Part shown: piece by piece, positions 24,426 through 32,575 of the stretch
How the letters are laid out: each line of letters starts with the position of its first letter
Numbering within the stretch: the stretch's first letter is position 1
Assembly (NCBI GenBank): GCA_903897605.1
Contig: CAIUCH010000059.1
Coordinates: 53,850 to 117,849 of the forward strand
Direction: 5' to 3'
Origin: an uncultured Alphaproteobacteria bacterium
Lineage (GTDB): Bacteria; Pseudomonadota; Alphaproteobacteria; Micropepsales; Micropepsaceae
Length of the DNA stretch: 64,000 nt
Notes under the pieces: generated by a model
What the model was told of the DNA's origin: nothing
What the model saw: only the letters and a program-made list of their open reading frames with translations
The model's database searches: none
Made by a program: the position numbers and the translations under genes

Positions 24426-26195
24426 CTATTCCCCAGCCGCGCTAGGGGCCTTTTCCAAGGCAGCGCGGGCCGCGGCCCTTTCCTTCACGGCCGGATCGGG
24501 GAACACAAGGTCCACCACGGTGCCCCTGCCTTCCTCGGAATGGACGGAGGAAACTCCTCCCAGCTGGGCCCCGAAGGTGCGGATCAGGCGCGAGCCCACG
24601 CTCTTTCCGGTCTCGTCCATTGAAAAGCCGATGCCGTCATCGGCGATGGAAAGCCGAAGCCGGCCCGCGCCATCGGGCGCCAGCTTGACCCGGATCACGC
24701 CCTGGGCCTGATGGGGGAAGGCGTGCTTGAAGATATTGGTCAACGCCTCGACCGTGAACAGCGCCACCGCCACCGCCATGCCGCTGGTCACCACCGTGTG
24801 CGGCACGTCCACTTCGACCCGCACATGCTGGGTATCGCCCATCCCTTCGGCGATCTGGCGCGACAATTCATCGAGCAACTGCTTCAGGTCGAGGGTGGAC
24901 TGGTCTTCCAGCTCGTTCAGAATCCGGTGCACCAGGGCCAGCGCATTGATGCGGGTCTGGGCCTGCATCAGAGCTTCGCGGGCATGGACATCCTTGACCT
25001 GATTGGCCTGGATTGACAGCAGGCTCATCACGATCTGAAGATTGTTCTTCACCCGGTGATGGATTTCCCGAATCAGCGTGGTCTTAAGATTGACCGACTC
25101 GCGCAGCCTGCGATCGCGGTCCTGGATGCCTTCGGCCATTTCGCTCATCGCCTCGCCCAGCTGCTTGAACTCGCTGGGTGCATCGGCCAGGTCGGGACGA
25201 ATGGTGTAATGGCCGCTGCGATAGGCGATGGCGATGCGGCGCAGATAGGCGATCCATTGCGTCACCTGGCGGTCGGTGGCGAACCAGATCGCGATCCAGG
25301 CGAACAGGATCATGGCGATCGGCAGCAGGAAATCGATGCCGACATGGACATAGGTCTGGCCGAACAACCGGTCTTCCTGTTCGGCAAAAGCGACAAAGAT
25401 CGTGTTGCCCAGAAGCGCGGTATTGCCGAAGCGCCAGGCATGACCCGCCTGATAAGTGTCCAGTGAAACCCCGTCGGGGAAACCCGCCTTCATCGCCGCC
25501 GCCGCGATTGCCGGCGCCACGCCGGAATCGTTGGTGGCGAGAATGGCGCCGTTGCGGTCATAGATCACCACCACCGCGCCCTTGGGCAACGGATGGGCGC
25601 GCAGAAGATAACCGAACCATTGCACGTCCAAAGTGATCGACACGCTGCCATCGAAACTTCCATCGGGCTTGAGCAGCGGCAACTGGGTGCCGATCACCGG
25701 CCTGTCGGACGCCTGGCTGATTGTGCGGGTGCCCACCACCACGGCCTTGCTGGCCTTGACGGCGCTGAAGATCGGCAATGCGCCGATATTGATGCCCTTG
25801 GCCAGCGGCACCGCCGAACACACCAGTGTGCCCTTGGCGTCGATGCGGCTGAGATTGGTGAAATAACTCACCCCGATCATCGCGTCGGCCAGGATGCCGT
25901 CGCAATTGCCGCTCATGTCGCGGACATCCTGCAGCGAACCCATGGCGCGCAGGATCTGCTCGCCCGCGTTCAGCACTTCCTGCTCGCCAGCGGCGGTGGT
26001 GCGCGCCGACTGGATCAGCTGAGAGCGGACATCCGCGGTGTCGCGTTTCACACGCCCCACGCCCTGGAAGATGCTGACCGCCACCACCGGAAGAAGCGCG
26101 ATGGTGATGATGACCAGCAATCGCCCGCGCAGGGTCCAGCCGGGATCGGAAATGCCTACGCTGTCGTGAGAATTACTTGGGGCGGCGTTTTCCAC
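24426..26195 (-). CDS. HisKA_2-type sensor histidine kinase of the general stress response locus
   Basis: A 589-residue membrane kinase, probably acting on PhyR. From GTG 26195, the first helix is about 26-46 and the second about 288-306; the intervening 240 residues form a periplasmic sensor domain. A HAMP-like linker follows, then the HisKA_2 box REIHHRVKNNLQIVMSLLSI with the phosphoacceptor His near 379-380, and an HATPase domain ending in the DDGIGF box. The ATG at 26297 would overlap ecfG by 125 bases. GTG 26195 overlaps it by 23, follows AGGGG, and is preferred. It is transcribed with nepR and ecfG. Confidence 0.87.
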   Translation of the reverse strand: MENAAPSNSHDSVGISDPGWTLRGRLLVIITIALLPVVAVSIFQGVGRVKRDTADVRSQLIQSARTTAAGEQEVLNAGEQILRAMGSLQDVRDMSGNCDGILADAMIGVSYFTNLSRIDAKGTLVCSAVPLAKGINIGALPIFSAVKASKAVVVGTRTISQASDRPVIGTQLPLLKPDGSFDGSVSITLDVQWFGYLLRAHPLPKGAVVVIYDRNGAILATNDSGVAPAIAAAAMKAGFPDGVSLDTYQAGHAWRFGNTALLGNTIFVAFAEQEDRLFGQTYVHVGIDFLLPIAMILFAWIAIWFATDRQVTQWIAYLRRIAIAYRSGHYTIRPDLADAPSEFKQLGEAMSEMAEGIQDRDRRLRESVNLKTTLIREIHHRVKNNLQIVMSLLSIQANQVKDVHAREALMQAQTRINALALVHRILNELEDQSTLDLKQLLDELSRQIAEGMGDTQHVRVEVDVPHTVVTSGMAVAVALFTVEALTNIFKHAFPHQAQGVIRVKLAPDGAGRLRLSIADDGIGFSMDETGKSVGSRLIRTFGAQLGGVSSVHSEEGRGTVVDLVFPDPAVKERAAARAALEKAPSAAGE

Positions 26196-26826
26196 CGGTG
26201 TCCCCTGGCTGGGGCGTGGCAAGCCGGTCCAGTTGCGCCATGATCTCACGGGCAGCGTCTCCTTCAGCGGGCCGCTGAACACCTTCCAAAGTATCATCGC
26301 CGTCGAGGATTTCCATCAACGCCTTGCGCGCGCGCGCCACCCGGCTTTTGACGGTGCCGACCGCGCATTTGCAGATCGCCGCCGCGTCTTCATAGGAAAA
26401 CCCGCCGGCGCCCACCAGGATCAGCGCTTCGCGCTGTTCATCGGACAGCACGCGCAGCGCCCGTGCCGTGTCGGACAGTTGGGCGGAGAAAACCTGATCC
26501 TCGCCACCGCCGGGAATTCGCTCGGCCGCTTCCTGGTCCCATGGCGCCTGCCGCCAGGCCCGCCGCCGGTCGGAATAGAATTGATTGCGCAGGATGGTGA
26601 ACAGCCAGGCCTTCAGATTGGTGCCGGGAATGAAAGTGGCGCGGCTTTGCCAGGCCTTGACCAGGGTCTCCTGCGCCAGATCGTCGGCGCCTTCCTGGTT
26701 GCCGGTCAGCGAGCGGGCGAAAGCACGCAGGAAGGGGATCAGCGCCAGAAGTTCGGTCTTGAAATCGCCGTCGCCATTATCCTGGCCGGTCTCGACATGC
26801 TGGCGCATGGGGGATTGCGCTACCAT
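26173..26826 (-). CDS. ecfG: RNA polymerase sigma factor EcfG (general stress response)
   Basis: A 217-residue ECF sigma factor of the alphaproteobacterial EcfG group. Sigma region 2 (about 28-95) includes LIPFLRAFARSLTGNQEGADDLAQETLVKAWQ; region 4 (about 125-180) includes LSDEQREALILVGAGGFSYEDAAAICKCAVGTVKSRVARAR. It directs RNA polymerase to GGAAC-N16/17-CGTT promoters when NepR releases it. Its ATG is fused with the nepR stop (TAATG), giving tight co-translation with its anti-sigma factor. The stretch after about 180 is poorly conserved and overlaps the kinase gene. Confidence 0.95.
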   Translation of the reverse strand: MVAQSPMRQHVETGQDNGDGDFKTELLALIPFLRAFARSLTGNQEGADDLAQETLVKAWQSRATFIPGTNLKAWLFTILRNQFYSDRRRAWRQAPWDQEAAERIPGGGEDQVFSAQLSDTARALRVLSDEQREALILVGAGGFSYEDAAAICKCAVGTVKSRVARARKALMEILDGDDTLEGVQRPAEGDAAREIMAQLDRLATPQPGDTGGKRRPK

Positions 26827-27029
26827 TACGACACCTTCTTGCCCGGACGGGCATCCTCGGCGTCGTCGATCCGGCGCAGCAGATCCAGGAAATCGTCGGG
26901 CACCGGCTCCTGGGCGACATCGTCATACATGCGGCGAAGCTCCCGTCCGATCGCCCGCTGGCGGGCCCGGATAGCACGGGATTTTTCGTTAGGCTTTTCC
27001 TCGTTGGACACGGCGTTATCCCATTGCAT
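26826..27029 (-). CDS. nepR: NepR anti-sigma factor
   Basis: A 67-residue anti-sigma factor that sequesters EcfG until phosphorylated PhyR captures it. The defining segment IGRELRRMYDDVAQEPVPDDFLDLLRRID (about residues 27-55) matches the two-helix NepR core. The N-terminal tail is polar and disordered-looking. First gene of the nepR-ecfG-kinase operon, divergent from phyR, with a match to the EcfG promoter pattern upstream, so the operon is likely autoregulated. Confidence 0.95.
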   Translation of the reverse strand: MQWDNAVSNEEKPNEKSRAIRARQRAIGRELRRMYDDVAQEPVPDDFLDLLRRIDDAEDARPGKKVS

Positions 27030-27089
27030 CTAGGATGAGCACTCCAATGGCGACACATTCCCGCCGGTTTCGCGCCCCATAGGGTTCAG

Positions 27090-27114
27090 AACGCCCCCTA
27101 TTTGGAATGGTTCC
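27090..27114 (-). promoter_or_regulatory. EcfG-type promoter of the nepR-ecfG operon
   Basis: On the minus strand, GGAAC (27114-27110) and CGTT (27093-27090) are separated by exactly 16 bases, matching the alphaproteobacterial EcfG pattern. It lies about 60 bases before the nepR ATG. Confidence 0.8.
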
Positions 27115-27189
27115 GGCCAGGGATGGAACTTTTTCGGCTGGCGGGAATTCCCAATTCGCGCTTTTCTCAACGCCGAAGGAGCCTTTTCC

Positions 27190-27973
27190 ATGAGCATGAC
27201 GCAAACCCTTGCGCCGCATTTGCCCTTTTTGCGCCGCTATGCCAGGGCTTTGACAGGTTCCCAGGCCTCCGGGGACGCCCATGTCCGGGCGGCGTTACAG
27301 GCCCTTTTGGAAGGCGACGAGAGCCTGACCGAGGGGGTCCCCCCCCCGGGTGGCGCTTTACCGGCTGTTTCATGCCATCTGGCAGTCCGGAGCCGAGCAT
27401 TATGACGATACCGGTGGCGAAAAAGGCCCCGATAGCCGGCTGAAAGCGCTGTCGGCGTCCAAGCGGGCCGCCCTGCTCCTGACCGCGGTCGAGGCGTTCA
27501 GCCCGGAAGAAACCGCCTTCATCACCGATGAAAGTCCCGAAGAGGTGGAAACCGCCATTCTGGACGCCCAGAAGACTATCGACGGCCAACTGGCCAGCAA
27601 AGTCCTGATCATCGAGGACGAGCCCATCATCGCCATGGACCTGGAAAATCTGGTGACTGAGTTGGGCCACAAAGTCGTCGCCATCGCCGCCACCCGGGAC
27701 GAGGCGGTCTCCAAGGCCAAATCGGAACGCCCCGGCCTGGTCCTGGCGGATATCAATCTGGGCGAAGGCGGCTCGGGCATCGACGCTGTCAATGAAATTT
27801 TGTCCTCGTTCGATATTCCGGTGATTTTCATCACCGCCTATCCCGAGAAGCTTTTGACCGGCGAGCGGCCGGAGCCGACTTATTTGATCGCCAAGCCCTT
27901 CCTGCCGGAGACGGTGCAGGCCACAGTGGGCCAGGCGCTGTTTTTCCACCCCGTGGCGAAACAAGCCGCCTGA
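27190..27973 (+). CDS. phyR: PhyR response regulator, frame interrupted at a C9 tract
   Basis: PhyR is the anti-anti-sigma response regulator; phosphorylated, its sigma-like domain binds NepR and frees EcfG. The first frame (from 27190, after AAGGAG) gives the start of the sigma-like domain, MSMTQTLAPHLPFLRRYARA to about residue 52. It then drifts at GGGGGTCCCCCCCCCGGG (27333-27350). The homologous continuation VALYRLFHAIWQSG is in the next frame. Removing one C would restore a 260-residue protein. The REC domain (about 135-255) is intact, with the phosphoacceptor Asp in VLADINLG and Lys in IAKPF. As read, the sequence encodes no full PhyR. Either a consensus error or true slippage. Confidence 0.9.
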
Positions 27974-28012
27974 AAATCGGTTATAAATCGCTGAGTAGTT
28001 GGAGAATTTGAC

Positions 28013-28375
28013 ATGGCCGCCAAGAAAAAAACTGCCGTCGGGATCGACACGCGCTTGACCCAGCTGCGCCGCGACTTCGAGGCGCTGCAGCAAGATCTCA
28101 AGGGTCTTGCGGGCGATGTCGGCGTGGTGGCGTCGGATCGCGCCCAACTCGCCATGCGTTCCGCCGAGGATGTCGCCGACCGCGCCATGCGGTTGGCCGA
28201 AGAAACGGCGCGGGAAGCCAAGATCATGGCCGGCGAATTTCGCGACGATGCCGAGGAATGGGCGGAAGAGCATGCCGAGGATCTCAGGGCTCAGGTCCGC
28301 GAGCAGCCGCTCACCGCATTGCTGATCGCGGGCGGAATCGGCGCTTTTCTGGGCGCGATATTTCTTCGCCGCTAA
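28013..28375 (+). CDS. DUF883-like membrane-anchored stress protein
   Basis: A 120-residue protein of the ElaB/YqjD (DUF883) type. A lysine-rich start (MAAKKKTAVG) and a long charged coiled-coil helix (about 15-95, rich in Ala, Glu, Asp and Arg) lead to a C-terminal membrane helix (LTALLIAGGIGAFLGAIFLRR). E. coli relatives anchor ribosomes to the inner membrane in stationary phase; that role is not shown here. GGAGA precedes ATG 28013. It follows phyR by 39 bases in the same direction, so it may be stress-regulated. Confidence 0.8.
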   Translation: MAAKKKTAVGIDTRLTQLRRDFEALQQDLKGLAGDVGVVASDRAQLAMRSAEDVADRAMRLAEETAREAKIMAGEFRDDAEEWAEEHAEDLRAQVREQPLTALLIAGGIGAFLGAIFLRR

Positions 28376-28446
28376 TTCCCCTGTAAGAATCGCTGGCGTA
28401 AGCTTGGGTTCGTGGCACGGGCCGTGATCGGCTATTTGAGGGTTTC

Positions 28447-28803
28447 ATGTTCGCGCGCCTGAGCGCCAAAGCGACTTTTCTGGCAATCGCCATCGCGCTG
28501 GTCTTTTTCGGCGTCGGCCTGATCGGCCTGGGCATCGCGGCCGGCCTGACGCCGCTGGTCGGCGCGCCCTGGGGCGATGTCATCACCGGCGCGATCTTTT
28601 TGCTGCCGCCCCTGATCTGGGCATTGGCCGTCGTCAGCGCGCGCCCGGCGCGTCCGGCCGCGCCCGTCAATTCCGGGTCGCGCCAGATCATGACCGCGAT
28701 CATCGCTGCGCTTGCCAAGGAGACGCCTTGGATCGCGGTGGTCGGCGCGGGGCTCGCGGCTGCTGCCGACCTGTTTCTTAACCGCAACAAATCCCAGAAA
28801 TAA
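28447..28803 (+). CDS. Small integral membrane protein
   Basis: A 118-residue protein with three predicted helices: residues about 9-33 (ATFLAIAIALVFFGVGLIGLG), 45-65 (VITGAIFLLPPLIWALAVVSA) and 88-110 (TPWIAVVGAGLAAAADLFL). The layout, including a basic C-terminus NRNKSQK, resembles the holin-like superfamily III or YqjE-type partners that often follow DUF883 proteins. Exact family not recognised. Placed between the DUF883-like gene and the DUF1328 gene. Confidence 0.65.
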   Translation: MFARLSAKATFLAIAIALVFFGVGLIGLGIAAGLTPLVGAPWGDVITGAIFLLPPLIWALAVVSARPARPAAPVNSGSRQIMTAIIAALAKETPWIAVVGAGLAAAADLFLNRNKSQK

Positions 28804-28823
28804 TTTCGGACGGATCCTGGCCG

Positions 28824-28848
28824 GGAACCCCGATCCCAAGCCGACGTT
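28824..28848 (+). promoter_or_regulatory. EcfG-type promoter upstream of the DUF1328 gene
   Basis: GGAAC (28824-28828), 16 bases, then CGTT (28845-28848): a full match to the EcfG pattern, 31 bases before the DUF1328 start. Together with the neighbouring sigma factor gene it places the two small downstream genes in the general stress regulon. Confidence 0.75.
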
Positions 28849-28878
28849 TCCTCAGGCGAATTCGATGAGGACACGTAA

Positions 28879-29052
28879 ATGCTGGATTGAGCTCTCACAT
28901 TCCTGATTCTGGCGCTGGTGGCCGCCTATATGGGCATTTTCGGCCTGGCGGGCTTGGCCGCGACCATCGCCAAACTCCTGTTGATCGTTTTCGTCATCCT
29001 CTTGATCGTCAGCGCGTTTTCCGGCGCGCTGCGCGGCAGGCCACCTATCTAG
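28879..29052 (+). CDS. DUF1328 small membrane protein with in-frame TGA at codon 4
   Basis: The frame reads MLD-stop-ALTFLILALVAAYMGIFGLAG and continues to TAG 29050. DUF1328 proteins begin ML(G/D)WALTFL, so TGA at 28888-28890 stands in place of the TGG tryptophan codon. The remaining 53 codons are intact: two hydrophobic helices separated by a glycine turn and a short basic end (RGRPPI). A GAGG site precedes the ATG. The members are widespread, stress-associated in alphaproteobacteria and of unknown function. One base change separates it from a normal gene. Either a recent nonsense mutation or a consensus error. Confidence 0.75.
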
Positions 29053-29073
29053 GGGCCGGAAGGGAGACACGCC

Positions 29074-29223
29074 ATGCGTATTCCCAATCGTCTCATCGAA
29101 CATCCGATCGAAGCGGCCATCGCCAGCCTGCTGCTGCTGGGACTTTTGTTTGGTTCCGTGGATTTCACCAGCGGGGCAAAGGCCCCCGAACCGCCACCCA
29201 ATTCGATGGCACAAAAACTCTAA
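29074..29223 (+). CDS. Small single-pass membrane protein (49 aa)
   Basis: ATG 29074, after AAGGGAG, encodes a 49-residue protein: MRIPNRLIEHPIEAAIASLL with a hydrophobic segment at about 13-29, then a polar tail rich in Pro (APEPPPNSMAQKL). It follows the DUF1328 gene by 21 bases and ends just before a terminator, so both probably share the EcfG-type promoter. Not recognised as a named family. Confidence 0.65.
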   Translation: MRIPNRLIEHPIEAAIASLLLLGLLFGSVDFTSGAKAPEPPPNSMAQKL

Positions 29224-29234
29224 AAAATTTGCGG

Positions 29235-29265
29235 GGACCCGGAACGCAATTCCGGGTCCTTCGTT
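29235..29265 (+). terminator. Rho-independent terminator of the DUF1328 operon
   Basis: GGACCCGGAA (29235-29244) pairs with TTCCGGGTCC (29250-29259) around a 5-base loop, followed by TTCGTTCTTT. The same bases contain GGAAC-N16-CGTT (29241-29265), treated as a separate observation. Confidence 0.8.
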
Positions 29266-29365
29266 CTTTATCCGAGCGGACGTCCGATCCGGAACGCCCC
29301 CAGCCCCTTCGACAGCCCGCCTCGGGTGTCCGCTCTCTTCCCAAAAATTTGAAAAACTCTTCCGT

Positions 29366-30808
29366 TCAGGGACTTTTGCCTTGAACGGGACTTTGCGGCG
29401 CATCCAGCAAAATGGCCGTATAGCGCGCGATGACCTTGCCATTGTGTTCGCGCGCAAGCTCGGACAATCGCAACACGCTGCGGAAGTTCCCCGTCAGCGC
29501 CAAATCCACCCCGCGTGTGCTGTCGGCAAGATAAAGCCAGGGCCCGGCATCCAGGCGGACCGCCCTGGCATCGAGATAGCGGTTGGGTTGCCGCGCGGCC
29601 ACCACGGGAAGGGCGGGATTGTAGAACCGCAGCCAGGCGGTGGTTTCATAATCGGTGGTGAGGATTGCATGCGCGCCTTTTTCCCGCATCACGGCGGCGG
29701 CTTTCTGCGCCGTGTCGCGCATACCCACACCCAGCAGCCGCGCCAACGGGTCGCCTTTGAGAGGAATAAGCCCGGTGGCGGCTTGCACATACGCCAGCAA
29801 CAGAATCGCCGCCGCCACGGGCATCGCCAGCCGCGAACACCAGCCGCGCCAACCGGGGCCGGCGGCGAAGCCATCCGCCGCCAGGATCGCCAGCATGGGA
29901 TAGAGGAATGCCGGCCAATTGCCTTGCACCCGGTCATGCAAAGTGTGGATCAGAAAATAAACCAGCGCCGGTGCAATCAGCATCAATAACAGGAAGCGAT
30001 CGTCATCGCGGCCACGCGCGCGCCAGATGCCAAAACCGGCCAGGATGAGAATGAAGGGCGTGGCGAGACCCAATTGCGCGCCCACGAACTCGATCAGGAA
30101 ACGGGCGGTGAGATGGCCGCCCGTCACGCGGCCGAACTGGAAGACGAACGTCATCCATTGATGCTGCGACTGCCACCAGAGATTGGGCAGAAACAAAAGA
30201 ATCGCCAGCGCGCCGCCCGCCCATGGCCAGACTGTCTGCAGCCATGACCGTCCCTTTGGGCTGGCCAGCAACCAGATCAATGCGCCCGCGCCGACGAAGA
30301 AGCCGGAATATTTGGACAGCAGGCCGAGCCCCGCCGCAACGCCCGCCCAAAGCCACCAGCGTCCGTCTCCACTGCCATGAATTTTCGCCAGGCCAAACAA
30401 GAACGCGGCGGTGGCGGCAATGGATGGCGCATCCGGCGTCGCCGCCAGCATTTCCACCCCGATCATCAAGGTCAGATTGAACAGCAGCGCCGCCAGCGCG
30501 GCGTGGCCTGCATCCTTTAGGATTGACAGTCCGGCTTGCCAGACAAACCAGCTTGCCAGCGCCGACAGGACCACGCCGCCGAACCGCACGCCGAATTCGC
30601 TGTCGCCAAACAGAAATGTGCCAAAGCGAATGACAAAAGCGATGGCGGGAGGATGATCGTAATAGCCCGCCGCCAGATGCCTGGACCAAAGCCAGTAATA
30701 GGCTTCGTCGGCGGACAGCGGCAACCAGGCCGCCATCACCGCGCGCAGAGCGATCAACGCCGCAACGCAGAACCCCGCGCTGCGGGGCGAAATCAACGCG
30801 CCCGCCAC
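29366..30808 (-). CDS. Family 39 glycosyltransferase (ArnT/PMT-like, polyprenyl-phosphate sugar donor)
   Basis: A GT39-type membrane glycosyltransferase of about 480 residues. The first extracytoplasmic loop carries the catalytic acid motif LSADEAYYWLW, followed by YYDHPP, both typical of ArnT-like enzymes that use a lipid-phosphate sugar. About eleven helices follow, then a soluble C-terminal domain. The ORF from 30877 overlaps the upstream GT2 gene by 85 bases; GTG 30808 (overlap 16) or TTG 30796 (overlap 3) are likelier starts. The upstream GT2-GtrA protein is the expected maker of the polyprenyl-phosphate sugar. Acceptor unknown (lipid A, glycolipid or protein). Confidence 0.85.
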   Translation of the reverse strand: MAGALISPRSAGFCVAALIALRAVMAAWLPLSADEAYYWLWSRHLAAGYYDHPPAIAFVIRFGTFLFGDSEFGVRFGGVVLSALASWFVWQAGLSILKDAGHAALAALLFNLTLMIGVEMLAATPDAPSIAATAAFLFGLAKIHGSGDGRWWLWAGVAAGLGLLSKYSGFFVGAGALIWLLASPKGRSWLQTVWPWAGGALAILLFLPNLWWQSQHQWMTFVFQFGRVTGGHLTARFLIEFVGAQLGLATPFILILAGFGIWRARGRDDDRFLLLMLIAPALVYFLIHTLHDRVQGNWPAFLYPMLAILAADGFAAGPGWRGWCSRLAMPVAAAILLLAYVQAATGLIPLKGDPLARLLGVGMRDTAQKAAAVMREKGAHAILTTDYETTAWLRFYNPALPVVAARQPNRYLDARAVRLDAGPWLYLADSTRGVDLALTGNFRSVLRLSELAREHNGKVIARYTAILLDAPQSPVQGKSP

Positions 30809-31881
30809 ACGAACAAGGTCGACATGGCGTAATTCCACAGCGCGCTCATGATCGCACCCACCGCACCCGCCAACCACCAGACCTGCCGCTCGGTATAAAG
30901 CCAGGACGCAAGATCGACATTTGCGAGCACGCCCACCGAACCGATCAGACAGAAAAGGACGAAGCCTCTCAGCATCGCCAAACCTTTCAGCCGCCGGTCG
31001 CGATAGGTGAGCTCATTGTTGAGAAGAAAATTACTGGTCATCGCCACCAGGGTCGCGATGATCTGCGCGGCACGGAAAGCGTCCGGCAAAAACACCAGCG
31101 ACAGCCGCAGCGCGATCAGATGGACCACCAGACCCAGGCTGCCGACAATGGCGAAGAACAGAAACCGCGGATCCACCAGATCGCCGGTCATTTTGGCCAG
31201 CAGCAGCCCCAGAAATTCCACGCCAATCTGGGCATTGAATTTGCTTTCGCCGTCGAAGCGGGCACCAAACACATAAGGTTGTTCGGCAATCGAAAGCCGC
31301 TCGCCTCCGGTGGCGGCGATATCGAGCAGGATCTTGAATCCCACCGGCGACAGGCGCGGCGCGATGTCCTCGAAGCGGTCCCGGCGCATCATGAAGAAGC
31401 CGCTCATCGGATCGCTCAAATTCGTGCCCACCAGCCGGTGCGTCAGCTTGGTGGCGGCGCGGGAAATCGTGCTGCGGCTTTGCGAAAAACTGACCGCGCT
31501 GCCGCCTTCGAGATAGCGCGTGCCGGCAACGAGGTCGGCGCCGCCGCCCTGGAGCCGCGCCAACATCAGCGGCAAGACTTTTTCATCATGCTGAAGATCG
31601 GCATCCATCACCGCGACAAAGGGCGATGCCGAAGACAGCATGCCCTCGATGCAAGCGCCGGCCAAGCCCCGGCGGCCCACCCGTCGCAGACAGCGTACCC
31701 GGTTGTCACCGGCGGCAATGGCCTTCACGGCGTCGGCGGTACCGTCGGGCGAATTGTCGTCGACGAAAATTGCTTCCCAGGCGACGCCGGTCAGCGCGGC
31801 ATCCAGCCGCTTCACCAACTCGGCGACATTGCCGCGTTCCTTGAAAGTGGGAACAACAATGGAAAGTTCGGCGCTGTGCAT
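30793..31881 (-). CDS. Dolichol-phosphate mannose synthase-like GT2 fused to a GtrA domain
   Basis: A 362-residue two-domain protein. The GT2 catalytic domain (about 1-230) begins LSIVVPTFKERGNVAELVKRLD and contains IFVDDNSPDGT and VMDADLQHDE, the nucleotide-sugar and metal-binding motifs. The C-terminal GtrA-like domain (about 235-360) has four helices, with FAIVGSLGLVVHLIALR at its start. It probably transfers a sugar from a nucleotide donor to polyprenyl phosphate and helps flip it for the GT39 enzyme encoded next. Only one start (ATG 31881) is reasonable. Confidence 0.9.
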   Translation of the reverse strand: MHSAELSIVVPTFKERGNVAELVKRLDAALTGVAWEAIFVDDNSPDGTADAVKAIAAGDNRVRCLRRVGRRGLAGACIEGMLSSASPFVAVMDADLQHDEKVLPLMLARLQGGGADLVAGTRYLEGGSAVSFSQSRSTISRAATKLTHRLVGTNLSDPMSGFFMMRRDRFEDIAPRLSPVGFKILLDIAATGGERLSIAEQPYVFGARFDGESKFNAQIGVEFLGLLLAKMTGDLVDPRFLFFAIVGSLGLVVHLIALRLSLVFLPDAFRAAQIIATLVAMTSNFLLNNELTYRDRRLKGLAMLRGFVLFCLIGSVGVLANVDLASWLYTERQVWWLAGAVGAIMSALWNYAMSTLFVWRAR

Positions 31882-32120
31882 GATTCCGGCCCGACCTCGA
31901 TCCGGTCTAGGTGCCGGGCGGGCGTGCCGCCGTCAAGGCCGAAAGTCCGTACCGCGATGCCCAGAGGCGCGTGAAGGTGAAATTAATCACTGTCCCGGCA
32001 AGGACCGCCGGGCCCAAACCGATGCGCCGAACCCATCGCATGGTGCCGGATTTCGGCGCCTTGGCGGGCATCCCGGCCGCTCCCATGTTTGGGATTATTT
32101 GTCATCGACATGTCGATTGT

Positions 32121-32342
32121 CTATTCCGCCGCGTAATTCCTGGGCGTCAGCCGGCGCTCGATATCGCCAATCGCCTCGGCGATCTGATCGGCCCGCGCTG
32201 GTTCGCCCACGCTGGCCCAGGCCTTCAGAATTTCGAGCCGCTCGCCGTCATCGAAACGCCGGTCACGCACCACATCGCCGGCTAGGCGGTAATAACGGCC
32301 AGGATTGGCCTTGATGTCGCCGAGCAATTTCTTTTTCGCCAT
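32121..32342 (-). CDS. Small hypothetical protein (73 aa)
   Basis: A 73-residue basic, helical protein (MAKKKLLGDIKANPGRYYRLAGDVVRDRRFDDGERLEIL...). The NPGRYYR-x-DVxRD-RR and D-x-ERLEILKAW segments recall short uncharacterised alphaproteobacterial proteins. It is downstream of the DUF3309 gene (34-base gap) and probably on the same transcript. Function unknown. Confidence 0.65.
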   Translation of the reverse strand: MAKKKLLGDIKANPGRYYRLAGDVVRDRRFDDGERLEILKAWASVGEPARADQIAEAIGDIERRLTPRNYAAE

Positions 32343-32376
32343 GGCTTTCTACCCTGAAAGGTTCAAGGCAGCGGCG

Positions 32377-32532
32377 TCAGATCCGGCCCAGCAGCGCCAG
32401 CAGCAGCACAACCACCAGTACCAGTCCCAGAGTGCCGGAAGGGTAATAGCCCCACCCCCTGCTATGGGGCCAGGCAGGCCAGGCACCCAGAAGAAGCAGG
32501 AGCAATACGACGATCAAAATGGTTCCAAGCAT
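32377..32532 (-). CDS. DUF3309 small membrane protein
   Basis: From ATG 32532 a 51-residue protein: MLGTILIVVLLLLLLGAWPA, then WPHSRGWGYYPSGTLGLVLVVVLLLALLGRI. Two short hydrophobic helices flank the GWGYYPSG turn, the DUF3309 signature. Members are frequent in the general stress regulons of alphaproteobacteria. A near-match to the EcfG promoter pattern lies upstream (32576-32600). The longer ORF from 32652 is a chance extension. Confidence 0.8.
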   Translation of the reverse strand: MLGTILIVVLLLLLLGAWPAWPHSRGWGYYPSGTLGLVLVVVLLLALLGRI

Positions 32533-32575
32533 GGGCAAAAATCCTTCCGCGATCGGATTATCAATTACTGCTGAA

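Noticed and set aside
27125..27149. A GGAAC upstream of phyR that might start an EcfG promoter
   Set aside because: No CGTT or close match lies 16 or 17 bases downstream.
28888..28890. UGA recoded as tryptophan in this organism
   Set aside because: Many genes here end with TGA at the family-expected position (purL, argH, lysA, etfB, hisC), so UGA is a normal stop.
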